Positions 11,101 through 34,610 are shown, counted from the first letter of the stretch. The stretch: 64,000 bases of DNA from Puffinus mauretanicus (GCA_023333565.1 JAJKFH010003173.1:2046001-2110000); one strand, 5' to 3'. Numbers and translations: made by a program. The notes: generated by a model from the sequence alone, not told the origin.

Positions 11101-14100
11101 AAATGCCTCGGCATTTCTGCAGCCCCAGGTGCTGCTGCAGGCTGTAACCTTCCCCGCCGTGACCTCCCAGCTCCTGCGAGCGTATCGCAGGGCGTCCGGG
11201 GTTGTTTGATTTGTACAATCTATGTGATCTGTGGTAGGAGAACCCTGGATGAGATGGTATAATAGAAGAACAGTAGATATAATAATGTATTTTATTTATT
11301 ATATATATAATATTTTCTCTCCTTGGTGTGGGTAACTTGTGATTGCTGCTGTGTGCACCAGACTCCCGTGAACTGGGTGTTGGAGCGAGCCATTGGCGTG
11401 TACGCGAGAGGAGAGCAATGCCTGGAGAATTGCTCCAAACTCACCAGGATAAGAGAAAATCGTGTATGGGTCCCTGCTCAGCCCTTGCCCCCACTTGTCT
11501 GGGGTTTGCTGGTTGTAAGTGGGGGCTTCAACCATAGGGGTTAACATATATTGTAGTGGTTGAAGTACAGGGCTTGAGTTGGATGGGTGTTGCCGTTTTG
11601 GCTTTTATTCAACAAACTTTTAGATTAAAGTGTAATTCAGACCACTGCACATCTCTCTTATCTATCTGTAGCGATTTCTAAGGTAAATACCGTACAGTAA
11701 CAAAGATCATGTTATCACCCGATAACATGACGATTAAAAATCCAGAGAAGATAAGTTCATATTTTGAAGCGCTGGTTCCAGCGGTTTGGACTAAAAAGCT
11801 CGTAAATCCAGCGCTCAAAGGAGGTGTGTGTCACCGACCCGGGGTGGCTCGCTCCATACCAGCGGCCGGGAGACAAGGTCCTGGGACCTCCTGTGGCTGG
11901 TTCAGCTGCAGAGCGAGCGGGGTACCAACCGGGGAGCCTGTCCTTCCCGCGGGCTGCACCCCGGCGGGGCTGTGCCCACACGCTGCGCACAAACCGGGTC
12001 ACTCCCGATTAGTTTTTGCTTTCCTCTTTTTCTCTTCTTGGTGTGCTTCACCGCTCACGTTTCTACATGCAGAGCCCCTCAAAGAGCTTTTTTTCTACTC
12101 TGTCCAGCTGAATGAGGCAATATTTCTGCTTTCTCCAGTTGTGATCCATCCTTGGCTGTGGCACATCCCTTACCTCCGTAGCTCCTCGCAGCAGGGAGCT
12201 CCCTTCTGCTCTTCGCGCCGTGCCTCTGCCTGCAGGAGAGGTGGCAGGACCGGGGTTCACGAGCACCACGGTGCAAACATTATCAGACTACTGGGGCTTT
12301 GCAAAATGACTGGCCTGGGCATAAAATCTGCCCACCGAGTAGTTATCAAGCTGGAAGAAGTGAGCTGGGCTTTACCCAGAAGAGATGTGTGTCCTGGGCG
12401 GGCGGGTGGACGGCTGGAGTCTGCAGGCTGGTGTAATCCACAGCTGCGGTGGAAGCGGGGTGTAGAGGTGGCCTCTGCTGTAATCATTAGATGTGATAGG
12501 CCATAAATTACTTTTCAAAAGGCTCCTATTGGTGCTAATGTGTTTCCCTTCTTCTGCTGATGGATGGGGCACCCAATTGGGAGGATCAGAGCAAGACCAG
12601 TTTCCTTAGTGTTTTCAGAGGAGGAATGGGTTTCACACCTGCCTGAGCACTACCCAGCAGCGGGTGAGGAATGCTGCCAGCTTGGAAGACCACTAAGGAG
12701 AGGTGATCATGAAACTTTTTGTTGTCTTTGGCATTTTAATGCCTAGCAGAGCTCTTCCTTTCCCTCTTGGAGGGCTCACTGCTGTAAGTATGTCTTCTGG
12801 GGAAAGTTTATTCCTTTACCAGTCACCAGCAGAGGTGAACAGAGCCTGTTGCCACCGAGTCCGATGGCAGAGCCATAGGTTTTGACCAGGACGTGGGTGT
12901 TTTTTAGCACTGAGGTAATGCCATAACACTTATTTTAAAATAATAAATAAATAAATATAAAGTTAGGAGCCTGCAATTAAATAGAGCTTCCGTTATGACA
13001 AAGCATCGAGTTGATTAGACTAGCTTTGAGCAGGTTTACCTGACATCAAGCCAAATTCCTTGTTGACTTTCATGTTGGTTTTAGCGGACATGCACTGGGG
13101 CCCATGGTACAAAGGGCTGCCGCTGGAGAAACCCTGTTTAGGATTTCTAAGGCTGCAGCTGGGGGAGGCAGGGGGAATTTTAGTGGATTTCCCCACTGCC
13201 GAGAAAGCAGTAGCAATACTGCTACAATAGAGGATCCTTATCAGTGGATTCCAGTGGACTTAGATCTGTGTCCCTTGACATTTCCATTAAAATAGGCTTC
13301 CTGAGCCAGTCTAGAACAAAAGCATACCTAAGCCTATGTATCAGCGACAACACAGAAAATTGCAGAAAAGAATTTAGCTGGTAGAAACAGAAGGAGAAGC
13401 TACCTAAGGCTCCGCTTCCTTTCATCACGGGAAAGCCTCTGGAAAGCATCCTTATAAATCAACGGGAGTATTAAACATGTGCTTAAAGTTAAATGCATGC
13501 TGAAGTGCTTTCTTGGACCGGTGGGCTAAACCACGAGCGATCCCATAGCTGCCGATAGCATTACTCTGCGGGCTTGCAGTGTCCGGGAGACACAGACACT
13601 TTCATCTCAGTCAAGTGAAATTGCTTTGTTTATTGCAATAAGGTAGGTTTGTACCTTCCCCCTTCAACTCTTCTGCAATCTCCGGGCTGTGCCTGAACAG
13701 GATCCTATCTGTTTACTTTGACATTGAAATTACAGCAGTGTAGTTAATCTCATCTATGCCTTGTTTATCTTCCCTATGGGCCCTGCTGGCCACTTGCAGA
13801 TTGAAACGCAGCTCCTGTTACTGCGCAGTAAATAATTCATTATTGCAACTCTGCTTCAACACAGTATCTTCTTCAGACATACTGGTGGGAGATGACTAAT
13901 TTTAAAATGGGGAGCAAGATTTACCCATGGGTTACGATGTGTTCAGTTTGAGGTGAGGTTTGAGGGTGGAAAGGATGCAGGACCAGTCTGAAGCTGCGAG
14001 AAGTTATTCATCCCTGACATCTTGTGAGGAATGGAGGTGTCACACGGCCACTGCCATTAAAAATCAGAGTCACTGGCAGTATAAGATACCTCTGTGTCCT

Positions 14101-15099
14101 AACTGTATCGAAATGGTATCTAACATGCAGTCCTTCCAGCACCGAGGCAGATCACAGCCACGGATGAGCAGGAGTTTGATGCACGGTTGTCTCCACCGCC
14201 TGGACTCCGGTGCCTGTTGTTACAGCTACCCTGCAGGGCCAATGTCCTCGACAGGTCATTTTATAATCTCAGTCCTGATACCCAGATTGCAAGACCAGCC
14301 AGGGGACTGCAATGCCTGCCTGGGTCTCATCCTGACAGAGGGGCGACGGTGCTGGATTAGATCATCCCTCACAGACGCTCAGGAGCCCCTGCTCTGTCTC
14401 ACCCTGCCGGGCTGCCCTGAGCTGCTGGAAGTGGTGGGAAAATCCAGGTCTGAGCACGGGGATGAGTAATGCTGTAGCTATCTCTTTCTTCAATCAATAC
14501 GGTGTGTCCTCACACATGCCAGAGCTGGGCAAGAGCTTTTGTTTTGGCTGCTTTGGGAAATAATTGCATTCTTTTAATATCTCAAAACAAAGATTTACCA
14601 CAGGGGCAAAAAGACCACACGGGAAGGTGCTGCAGAGTTAACCAGAAATCTCCGTAAAATGCATTTGTGTGGGAGCGCCTGAGCAGCCTGCAGACGTTTC
14701 CCCCCCAGCTCCAGTCGTGGAGCACGCTGCTCCCTCCCAGGCCCTGTGTCCAGGAGGGCAAAGCCTCGTCCTGTGGCGAGTGTGGACAGGCTGCGCTTGC
14801 TCAGGCCTCTCCTCTCTCTGATTTCACCCTCCATATGTATTTTTTTCTGAGTGTCCTGGGTGCATTGTGGCTCCTTGCAGCGAACCGCGTCTGTGTGTGT
14901 GCATCTCGGCTGTACGTCCGTGTCCCTCTGTCCCTGCATCTTTCCTGGTGTGAGACACCCGGGCGCTTTTGCTCCGCATCCTCCCAGCGCTCTGCTCCCG
15001 CGCCTCTTCTCAGCCTTTGGATGCGAGTCTCTCCCTGCATCATCTTCTGGAAAGTCCTTAACTCCCCCCAGGCTGCGGGACACCCCTTTACACCCTCTG
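5111..15099. other. Intergenic DNA between KLHDC8A and NUAK2
   Basis: No exon of a recognised family was found on either strand. The open frames here are short and uncharacteristic. The longest on the plus strand, 11709-12506, shows no domain. The stretch mixes GC-rich segments with AT-rich ones (about 9690-10050, 11220-11310, 11540-11800, 12890-13060, 13430-13900). Small features are a perfect hairpin at 11707-11730, an A/T-rich tract at 11284-11311 and AAAT repeats near 12941-12960. Some AT-rich blocks may be conserved noncoding elements, which sequence alone cannot show. Confidence 0.6.
11707..11730. promoter_or_regulatory. Perfect 10-bp inverted repeat with paired GATA motifs
   Basis: TCATGTTATC (11707-11716) and GATAACATGA (11721-11730) are exact reverse complements separated by ACCC. 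The arms carry a TTATC and a GATAA, so two GATA-type core motifs face each other. The perfect symmetry is visible directly. A regulatory role is inference, and a chance or transposon-terminal origin is possible. Confidence 0.4.
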
Positions 15100-15461
15100 C
15101 TACCCCTGTGGGCCGCCCCCCCCCGTCCCTGGGTTGCCTCTGCCCCCCCTCTCCTCCGCGCATCCTCCCTTTGCACCCAGCTTGTGAGTGCCCCCCCGCA
15201 CCCTGCTCCCCCTTATCCCCGCGGTCTGCGCTCTCCCGGCCCGTGGGTCCCCCCCCCTTCCACCCCTGCCCGTGGGGTCTCCCTGTCTCCCTGCAGCCCG
15301 CCCCCCCCCTTCCCATTCCTCGCACCGGCTCCCGGGCGGGGCGGCCGCTGCCGTGCGGCCAATGGGCGCGGGGGGGCGCGGCCGGCGGGGCCGCCGCATT
15401 TAGCGGCCGGGCCGGGCCAGGCTGGGAGGCGGCGGAGCCGGGGCCGGGACCGGAGCGGGGC
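15100..15461 (+). promoter_or_regulatory. NUAK2: NUAK2 CpG-island promoter and 5' UTR
   Basis: The GC content and CpG density rise sharply toward the NUAK2 start codon, and the island continues into exon 1 and the start of intron 1 (to about 16110). A CCAAT box lies at 15359-15363, about 100 bases before the ATG, next to GGGCGCGGGG-type GC boxes. No TATA box is evident. Between 15113 and 15313 the plus strand has repeated C runs of seven to ten bases, so the minus strand is strongly G-tracted. The exact transcription start cannot be read from sequence. Confidence 0.75.
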
Positions 15462-26249
<10,788 letters not shown>

Positions 26250-26862
26250 GGGCACCTCCCGGCAGGGCTCCCCAGGGTGGTCCGTGTTGGGGAGGGGGCC
26301 GAGCCCTCCCTGCCCCGGGGCTGCCGGTGCTGCTGAGCCACGTCCCACGTATTTATTTTGCAGCCTCGTGCCCCTCGGGGGGAGGGAGCCGCAGTGGCCG
26401 TGGGGTGTTGGCGGGGGGACACCCCAGGACCAGGACATTACATGGACCAAAGGCTGGAGAGATCCAGCCACTGCCCCTCTGGAGGGGCTGGGGGGCTCCT
26501 CGCTGCCGTCCTCCCCTTGCAAACAGGCTCATCTCATCGGGGGGGAAACCAAGGGGATGGGGGGATTTTTTTTTTTTCTTTGCACTGTTTTTTTGACTGC
26601 ACAAGGTAATGGATGGGGCAGGTGATATACCTCAAACAAGCTGGAGATGTAGCAGGGTGCTGGCGAGGGGCTGCAAGGTGCTGCCCCGGCTGCTGGCCTG
26701 GGCTGGCGTGCTGGGTTGGGGTCCAACCACTCACGCCCCAGCTCTTCCCTCTCCTGCACTGAGAAACCCAACTGGATCTGGCCAAAACCCCTGATGCCAA
26801 CAAAATGCTCTGATGCCAACATCTTTTTTTTTTTTTTTTTTTTATGTTGAAAGGAGGAAAAA

Positions 26863-26905
26863 AAAAAGTGCCTTTGGTGAGGCACCACTTTTTTATTTAT
26901 TGCCT
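26863..26905 (+). promoter_or_regulatory. NUAK2: 3' UTR hairpin followed by AU-rich element
   Basis: An A run plus GTGCCT (26861-26872) pairs with AGGCAC...CTTTTTT (26880-26894), leaving a TTGGTG loop and a three-base bulge. The right arm runs directly into ATTTATT (26894-26900), a candidate AU-rich stability element. The pairing is visible in the sequence. Its function is inferred. Confidence 0.4.
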
Positions 26906-27128
26906 TTGTCCAACTTGATGTAAGACTTCAGCAGCACGGGATGTGTCTGGCTCCGTAACGGCCACCCAGATGTTTTTCACGGGGGGGTGGAGGGGTCTGT
27001 GCCGTTGTCTCATGTGCCGCACGTCAAAGCTCTGTTGCACTATTGCCGCATGTTCGCTGGCCCTTTCCCTTCTCCAGGGTGTGTGTGTGTTTTCCCTTCC
27101 TTCCTACAAAGTGGTCTTTGAGAAAACC

Positions 27129-27139
27129 ATTAAATTAAA
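27129..27139 (+). terminator. NUAK2: Probable NUAK2 polyadenylation signal
   Basis: Two overlapping ATTAAA hexamers (27129-27134 and 27134-27139) are followed after about 15-30 bases by a GT-rich segment (GAGTTGTTCTCTTG and onward). This is the first good signal after the stop codon. The implied 3' UTR of about 0.9 kb is reasonable for the gene. Confidence 0.6.
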
Positions 27140-28930
27140 AGCAAACAGTAGACCTGAGTTGTTCTCTTGATTGCTGGGCTGCTGCAGCTGGAGGGCAGGG
27201 CAGCGTGACGGGGGGCTGCTGCCTCGAGCTGCCTGTCCCGGGCTGCTGTCTTGTGGCTGCTGCTGGGACAGTGCATGGCACTGAGGCCGCTGTGTGGGCT
27301 TAAACTGGGCTTAAACTGGTGCTTCCTACCAGTGCCGAATGCTGCTTGAGCTGCGACTTGGCGTATCCCTTATGTGGGGGCCCAGCACCCGCAGCGCGGG
27401 TGACCGGCTGGAGTTTTTAAGGGTGAGCAGCTGCTGCTGCGTGACCCAGCGAGGGGGGGCTGGCTGGAGGCAGGACGTGCTGTGGGTACCACGGCACCGG
27501 TGCACTGGTGCTGCTGGTGCTGTGCTCCTGACCCAGAGGGGAACAAACAAGCAGAGCCCAAAGTTTGGGGGAAGCTGCGATGGAGGAGGATGGCTGCTGA
27601 GGATGATGGACCCATTGCCTCCTCCCCACCGCGGGCAGTCCTGCTGTCCCAGTTCTGCTCCTAAACCCCTTTCACAACGCTGGTGGTGGGTGGGTTTAGA
27701 TTTATGAAATATCTGCAGGTCTTGGTGGCAGGAGCTCCCTCCTGGGCAGCTGCCGTCTCCTCTCGCAGGGCCCGCAGGTGCCTCTGCCGGAGGAAGGACC
27801 GAGCGAGGCTGAGCCCCCAGCGGCTGGAGCTCGGCCATGGCGTGTCCCACGGGGCTGTCTCCTCTCCAGCCCTTTCCCCCAGCTTCCTTTATTCTCTTCT
27901 CCTGCTGCGGCATTGAAACCGGTTTTATTGCTCTATACAGCACTGTAACGATTTCCCGTTTCCAGTGGGGTCAACAGGAGACATTTCAGGTCTCCTCCGC
28001 CCCGCCGCGGAGAGGCTGAGCCGCAGGGGCAGGGCGGCAGGGCTGCCTGCCAGGAATGCTGCCCCTCGTCCCGCGCGCTGAAGCCGTGGGGGGCCACGCA
28101 CCCTCTGCCCCCCGCCGCGCATTCCCCGCGTGCTTCCCGCGCCATTAAGAAATGCCGGAGCACTTAAAGCCGCTCCGAGGGCATCCAGCTTAGCCAGGGC
28201 AAAGTCCCGGTGCCCTGTGGGCTGCCAAGGCGGGATGGGGTGAGCCGGGGGCTGCAGCACCCATGGGTGCGGGGCATGGAGCATCCCAAGGCGGAGGTCA
28301 GGTTGTTTTTTAGCAGCCACTGAGGGACAGAGACTGCTTTTTGGAAAGCATCTGTGGGTTTGGTTTCTGGAGCATCCTAGGGTGCGTGTGGTCCTGTTTC
28401 ATTAATGATTTGCAAGAAAATGTTCTTACGTGCTGGCTTCAGAGTGGGCTGAGCTGCGGCAGTTCCGGCTGGGCACCACGTGGGTGCGAGGCACACGCTG
28501 ACCACCCCGTCACACGAGTCCCAGCTGCTGGCAGCTGCTCTTTGCACTGGTTTAGGAGCGGTGTCTTGGTCGGCTCAGCCCAGCCCCAGCTTGTGGCAGC
28601 CCCCCAGGGCTGTGGCGGCGGGCAGAGCCCCTGCCCGCCCTGTCCTGCGCCGAAGCAATGTGCAAGGGTGAGAAATGCCATCGGAGACTCCCAGGGCTGG
28701 ATGAGCCCAAAAGCACCTCGGAGGTGGTGGGAGGGGGCCGCAGCGACTGTTCCCCATCCCTGCTGGTGTCCCCCTCCCCGCGCTGTGCCCGTGCTCCCGG
28801 CATTCCCCCGCCGGCCCTTGGAAACAGCCTTTTCATCCCAGCCCTTATTTCCGCTGCCTCTGCCCCCCATACGGCGGCTGCCCCCACAGCCAGGGGCTGA
28901 GCCCCCCTTTCAGGCCACGACTATTATTAA

Positions 28931-28985
28931 CGGCTCTCTTTTATTCAGCCCTTTCATCCCGAGGATTTGCAAACTCTCTGCTTCC
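28931..28985 (+). repeat. Short MIR-like (amniote SINE) fragment
   Basis: CTTTTATTCAGCCCTTTCATCCCGAGGATTTGCAAACTC closely resembles the 5' body of amniote MIR copies, whose consensus has CCTTTCATCCCGAGGATCTCAAAG. Only this section is recognisable. Confidence 0.45.
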
Positions 28986-31764
28986 CTCCTGCCTCCCAAG
29001 CTCCTGGGAGCCGCTTGGCACAGCCCCGGCCCCCCCGTGGCTGTTTGATGCGGGTGAAAATGACCTCAGCGGCATTTTGCTGAGAAAATGCCATTTTTTG
29101 GGGGTGACTTCAGCCGACCTGCTGCGTTTGCTGCCAGCGCAGGCAGTGCTGCCTCGGCATGTGGGAGCGGAGCTGCGCTCCTGCCGGGCTTGCTTGGGGG
29201 AGAGGGAAATGGGAAGAAACACCCGAAGATAAATTGTCCCGGATGATGAGGTGATGCTGGAGCGCTTGGAGTGCAGCAGATTACCCTGCAGATTTATACC
29301 AGCCTGGTGCAAGCTTCCCTTGTCACTGTCCCGAGGGGTTATCCGGGTGAAGCCGGCTCGCAGCAAGTGCCGTGGCTGCTGGGGGACAGCCTGGACCCTG
29401 TCCTGCTGGTCCTCGGGGTGCTGGCTTCTTACTGGGGGCAGTTGGTACATGCCCACGGGCTGCACCCCAGGGACTGGTGCTGCGGACATTGCCAGAGGGC
29501 AGGTGTGGGGATTTTCAGGCATGAAAATTGGGCATTTCCAGGGATTTTTCAGGTGGGGGGTGTTGGGGTGGATTGCACGGCTGTGGCTTGGTGGGTCACT
29601 TGCACCCCAGGCGTGCTGCACCATGCACCAGCTCATCCGGGGGCTGTTTCGGGAGCCACGTCCCCGTGTGACATCCGTGAGCAGCCCCAGGGCCCTTGTG
29701 CCCTAAAAAAGGGGAGAAAAGAGTATTTTGGGGCTGAGGTGGCTGGCTGGAGGAGGGGAAGCGAGCGGCTCCGCCACCACTCCCAGCAGCTCCTGCCCGG
29801 GCCGGGCTGGGTTTCCCGGCAGAGGGGAGCTGTGGGCGCTCCCCTGGCCCCGGGGAGCTGCCGGGGCCCTGAGTCACCCCGCGGCACCGCGCTCCTGTCC
29901 GGGCTTGTGCCAGGGAGCCCGGATGCACCGAGCCCATATTTGGGGCTCGGAGCGGGGCAGGCGGAGCAGGCCCGGGGGGGGCATGCGTCATGGGAAGGGA
30001 GACATGTGCCTTCCCGGGGGGGGATGCCTGTGACCCCCGGGGACAGCCCGCAGCAAAAGCCACTTGCACATAACTGTTGAGAAAGCGGCTGCAAGCGGCA
30101 CAGGGGGCAGCTGGCGTCTCCGCTGGCGCTGGCAAGAACCGTTCTCATATCGGTGCAAAGGAGATGGTGGCAGGGCCACAGCCTGCTCTCGTTAGCAGCT
30201 GGCTCCTAACGATGCCCTAACGGAGCGGCTCAAGGAAACACGGGTGGATGTCCCAGGTGCTCTGGGGTTTTCCTATCGGCTGCCTGCCGGCTGGCATCTC
30301 CCCGGCAGCCATGACTGAGCCACGGGGCCGTTCCTTCCTGTAGAAATCTCCTGTTGTTGGTTTTCTGTTCCTCAAGTTTTCTGCTTGAGCATTTTTTTGT
30401 CTGTCTGACACTTTGTGGGCCCAGAGCCAACAATATTTCTAAGACATTTTGTCGTAACTTTGAGTGCCAGAACAATTAACACAACAAAGTTTAGATGTCT
30501 CTTTTGCGTGTCATGCTTTCAAAGTAGAGCTTTTTTTTTTTAAGGTGCTTCCACAAGTACCTGTTTGATTGCTGGATTTCTTTGAAGATCTGAAGAAGAG
30601 AAATCCCCACATGAAAGTGTTCCCATCTTCAATGGCACTTTGCTGCAGCCCGGAGCAGCCGAAAAAGGGGAGAAAGCGGCACCCGGAAACTTTGATCCCG
30701 TTTCCCTAGAGCACAAGGAATAGCTGCATCACATCTGAGCCTGAGACCTAAAAATGTAACGCCTGACCCCGCTGGGGACCCAGATAACCGAGCGCTGGTA
30801 GCCACCCTGAAGCCCCAGTGCCCTCCCGAAGCCATGGCGGTGCTGCTCGGGCGCTGGCTCTCTGCGGGGGAGGCAGCCCGCGGGATTTCTCCGTGCAGGA
30901 CGACTCTGCCCGTCTATCCAAACCAGCGGCTCTGCAGTCCTGGGACTGCAGATGGGGCAGAGGGGATCGGGGAGAGGGTGCTGTGCTCTGCTGGTGGTTT
31001 GCAGCTGAGGGACCATCCGGCCATCTCCTGTCCTGCCCGTCACTTGCAGGGCCATCCACCCCATCGTGCCTGCCATGAGCTGATGGGATGTGAAAGCCGT
31101 GCTTGCATCGTGGGACCCACAAATTCTCTCACCGGACAACCATTTGCCTGAGCACCCTGCCCGGCACAGCCCATCCCTTGCTGAGCCCCGGGGCGGGCCG
31201 GGCACGGCTGCATGGATGGCTGCCACATGGCAATAGAGCCCCATGCGCTTCTCAAGTACTTCATATATGTGCAAAGCAGGCACGGGAGGTGCAAAGCTGG
31301 CGGGGCTCCCGCGGAGACACGGCGAACCGGCCGCGCTGGCTCGACCACCCGGCCGGGCGCGCCGTCACCGGCTGCCTGCGCCGGGGGCTGCCGGCTGCTA
31401 CTGCCCGGCGAGAGCAGGGCTGCGATCGGGCTCTGCAGGGACGTGGCACACCCAGATGCTGTCTCCTTGCCAGGCTGCCAGCTCGGCCCTCCCTGCCGGA
31501 GCCGGCTGAACCGCTTTCTCGGGGTGCAGGTTCGGCTTCTTGCAAAAGCAGGTGAGGCAAGAAAGGAGCCCATTTTTCCGGAGGCAGCGGCTGGGGGGGG
31601 TCGGGGCTCAGCGCCGCTCACACGCGGGGCAGTGCCGCTGCAGGAAGTTCCCAGCTGGGATGCAAACCTGCTCCTGACATGGCAATGATGTCCCAACATA
31701 TGCAAACTCTGTGAGCAAGAAGCAGGCCTCCTGGCAACCCTGCGGTAGGTCTTGTGGGTAGATG

Positions 31765-31832
31765 GGTATTGGTGTTCCCATTTTACACCTGAAGAAACAG
31801 AAGTCACACAGTTACTTGGGTGCCTAAAGATG
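31765..31832 (+). repeat. MIR-like SINE relic
   Basis: The segment has TTCCCATTTTACACCTGAAGAAACAGAAGTCACACAGTTACTTGGG, which tracks the MIR core 'CCCATTTTACAGATGAGGAAACTGAGGCACAGAGAGGTTAAG' with substitutions. Identified by eye. Confidence 0.5.
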
Positions 31833-34140
31833 CAAAGTGTTGCCTCACTGGATTGTCAGGACTGCCTTGGTTGGCAGGGTACCAACCTCCAGGATTCGGG
31901 ACCCGGCAGCTCCAGTCCTTTCCAAAAAAACCCGTCTGGGTGCTTCTTTGCATTCACAGGCAACCAGATACGCTGGGAAAATCACCCTCCCCTGCAGCTC
32001 CCAGTGGTCCCGCACTCCCTTCCCGTGTGAGACATGGGACAAACTCCCTCACGGCGCCGGGCTGGGGGACAGAGGCTCCCAGCTGATGCAGAAATGGCTC
32101 TTGGCAGAAGCGTTTTGGAGCCCCCTGCTCCCTCTGTGCTGGCTAACAGCAGCCCTGTGCCCGCTGCCGTGCAGACCCCGCTGGGAGGGTTGCAGTGTTG
32201 GGGTGCAGCCTTGCTTGGGGTCTGGCTTTCCCCCCGGTGCACTGGCCCCCTCTGCACTGCCAGAGGGGCACTGGCCACCCTGGGGACCCACACTGCCCGA
32301 GGGACAACTGCCAGCAGCTTGTGCAAACCCACGGTGCTCCGCAGGCAGCCGAAGGGCCGCGATGAGGGTGCCTGTAGCTGGGGAGCTGCCCACGGTGCAG
32401 CCCCACACCTCTGTGCCCTGCCTGCTTCTGCCCACAACACCCTGCCCTCGGCAGCTGGGGGGGCACCAGCCCCTGTGCAGGGGGCACAGGGACGACAGAG
32501 CCATCACAGACCCTCCAGGAGGCCTGGGAGGGTAGCAGGACCCTGAGCCTTTGGCCAATACCTTTGGCCATTTGGTGCCTGGCATGGGGCACCGAATGTT
32601 TAATTTGATTTACATTGGGACCTGCGCATCGCTCCTCGCTCAGCCCCGCGCGGGTGACTGGGGATCAGCACAACCAAGCCGTGGTCTCAGCTGAGGGATG
32701 CTCAGCTGGTGCTCGGCTGGGTCGGTACCTTCAGACAAGGCAGTCTGAAAGGGAGGGACGGTGCTCCCCTTCCCTCTGTCCCTTCCCGGCGGCTCTTGCC
32801 AGGCAGGAGGCACCGGGGGCGGTGGGCAGCCAGGGAGACAGCGTGGACCCCCCAGCATCCACCACGCTACGATCGACCTGCGAGTCCGGGCAGCCCTCGG
32901 GGAGCTACACGATCAATTATTTTTCTAATCTCATCTAGCTGTCTTTCTCCTGCTTTCTCTTGTGTGCCTTTCTCTCCCTGCCTTCCCCTCCCTCCCCAGC
33001 GCTTTGTAGCCGCCCGACAGCCCCAGCCCCGCTTCCCCCCTCCAGCCCTTCGCTTTGATCCTAGGAAGAAGCAATTGATCCTCCTTATCTTTATTGTGGT
33101 AGAGACATTCCCAGCACTGCCCTTAATTAAATTCCTCTTCATTTTCTTCCATAAGCCTTTCTTTCCCCCAACCCCAGATGAGTATTTATTTTTAAACGTG
33201 CAATTAAATTATTAGATTGGCCGTGAGTATAACAGCAGCCAGATCCACCGGGGCTCTGCTCCGCGCGGTTCAGGGGGTGACCTCGGGGCTTTCCCCCTCT
33301 CCCTCCCCGCACGGCTGAGCCGCGAGCTGCCAGGTTCATACAAGCTCGAGGTGCTGCTGTTCACCCCGTGTGCCCGAGCGTGGGTGCACGGGGCAGGGAG
33401 CTCGGGCTCGGGGGCTGGCAGCCCCTGTGCTGCTGCAGGGCCTGGGACCAGCCTGTGGCAGAGGGCCAGCACGTTTCTAGCAGCCAGCACCCACAGGCGT
33501 TGGTCTTTCGAAAGCCCAGTGTCACCAGGAGCTGCTCCACGGGGTGGCTGATGTGCCTCTGATGGCTGCAGACGATGTGCATGGGTGCCCCGGTCCCCCC
33601 ACCGCTCCTGGAGAGGGAGAAAGTTGCAGCCCACGGGGTGATGGTGTTCACTGCTGGGCGCTGAGCTTGCCGAGAGCAGCTCCAGGGAGGGGTCCGCAGA
33701 CCCCCGGGGGCAGCCCACGTGCCTGTGCTGGCCAAGAGCGTCAGGGCATATGGCAGCGGACTGGAAAGCAGGTTCCCAAAACCACATCACTGGTACGGCG
33801 CCGGCAGGCGGCATCTGAGACCGCCCGTGGCGACCTACCTGTCCCCGTCTGTGTCTCTGGCCAGGACTTGCCCTCCCCGAGCGGCTGCAGGAGCTGACGG
33901 CGGAGGTTGGACTCGCGAGCCGTGGTTTTAGCTGCAGTGGTTCGGAGGAAAGGGGCTGCGCGGGGCGTTTTCGGCTCCCAGCAGTGGCTCCCTCCCCTCC
34001 TTCCCCTGGCCGCAGGAAAGAAAAGTGAAGCTGCACACGGGGGCAGGCAGAGACCCCCCCCCCGCTGGGGATCAGGGAGGCAGGACGGGCTCACGGGTGG
34101 CAGCGGCAGCCTCCTGCGCCCTGCCGTGCCCTGGGGAGGG

Positions 34141-34275
34141 CCACGGTGGCATTGGCATCGGTCACAGTGGCATGGGCACTGCCCACAGTAGCACAGGCAC
34201 TGGCCATGGTGGTGCAGGCACTGGCCATGGTGGCATTGGCACCAGCCATGGTGGCAAAGGCACTGGCCACCACCG
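34141..34275 (+). repeat. Imperfect GGCACTGGCCATGGTGG tandem repeat
   Basis: About six degenerate units of roughly 18-24 bases share GGCACTGGCCATGGTGG or GGCATTGGCACCAGCC. The repeat is open on several frames, which gives low-complexity peptides with no meaning. Confidence 0.8.
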
Positions 34276-34582
34276 CTCGCGCCAGGTGAGACCCGAGCGC
34301 CCCGGAGCCGACCGCCGGCTGTGGCTCTGCACCGCTTTAAGCTTTTCCGCTCGGAAATTTTTCCTCCAGACACTTTGACCTCGGGGGCAGCGAGTATTTT
34401 TCATGTAGATCAGTCGAAATTCCCCCGGAGACAGCGCAGGAATGCGAAGCATGTTACCCTTGGTACCAGCTCTTTCTTTTTACGGCCTAAGCTTGGCCAC
34501 GCCGGCGGGGGGGAGGGGATGTCTGGGGTCCCGCCGTCTTTCCCATTGATGATTGCCAACATCCCCCCCCTCAAACCCCCTT

Positions 34583-34610
34583 CCTCCTCTTCCTCCTCCT
34601 CCTCCTCCTT
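34583..34610 (+). repeat. (TCC)n polypyrimidine microsatellite
   Basis: A run of TCC units with one TCTT interruption. The opposite strand is pure purine. It could adopt triplex (H-DNA) structure and is probably length-variable. Confidence 0.85.

Larger units (their letters stand above)
26250..27165 (+). other. NUAK2: NUAK2 3' UTR
   Basis: This runs from the NUAK2 stop to shortly after a double ATTAAA polyadenylation signal. It holds a T9 run at about 26568-26577, a T20 tract at 26824-26843, a direct repeat of CTGATGCCAACA (26791-26802 and 26810-26821), a hairpin (26863-26895) and a TTTATTTATT element just after it. No coding potential is seen. Confidence 0.65.

Noticed and set aside
11709..12506. 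265-codon plus-strand open frame in the intergenic region
   Set aside because: No recognisable family, no splice or promoter context, and low-complexity biased composition. Treated as chance.
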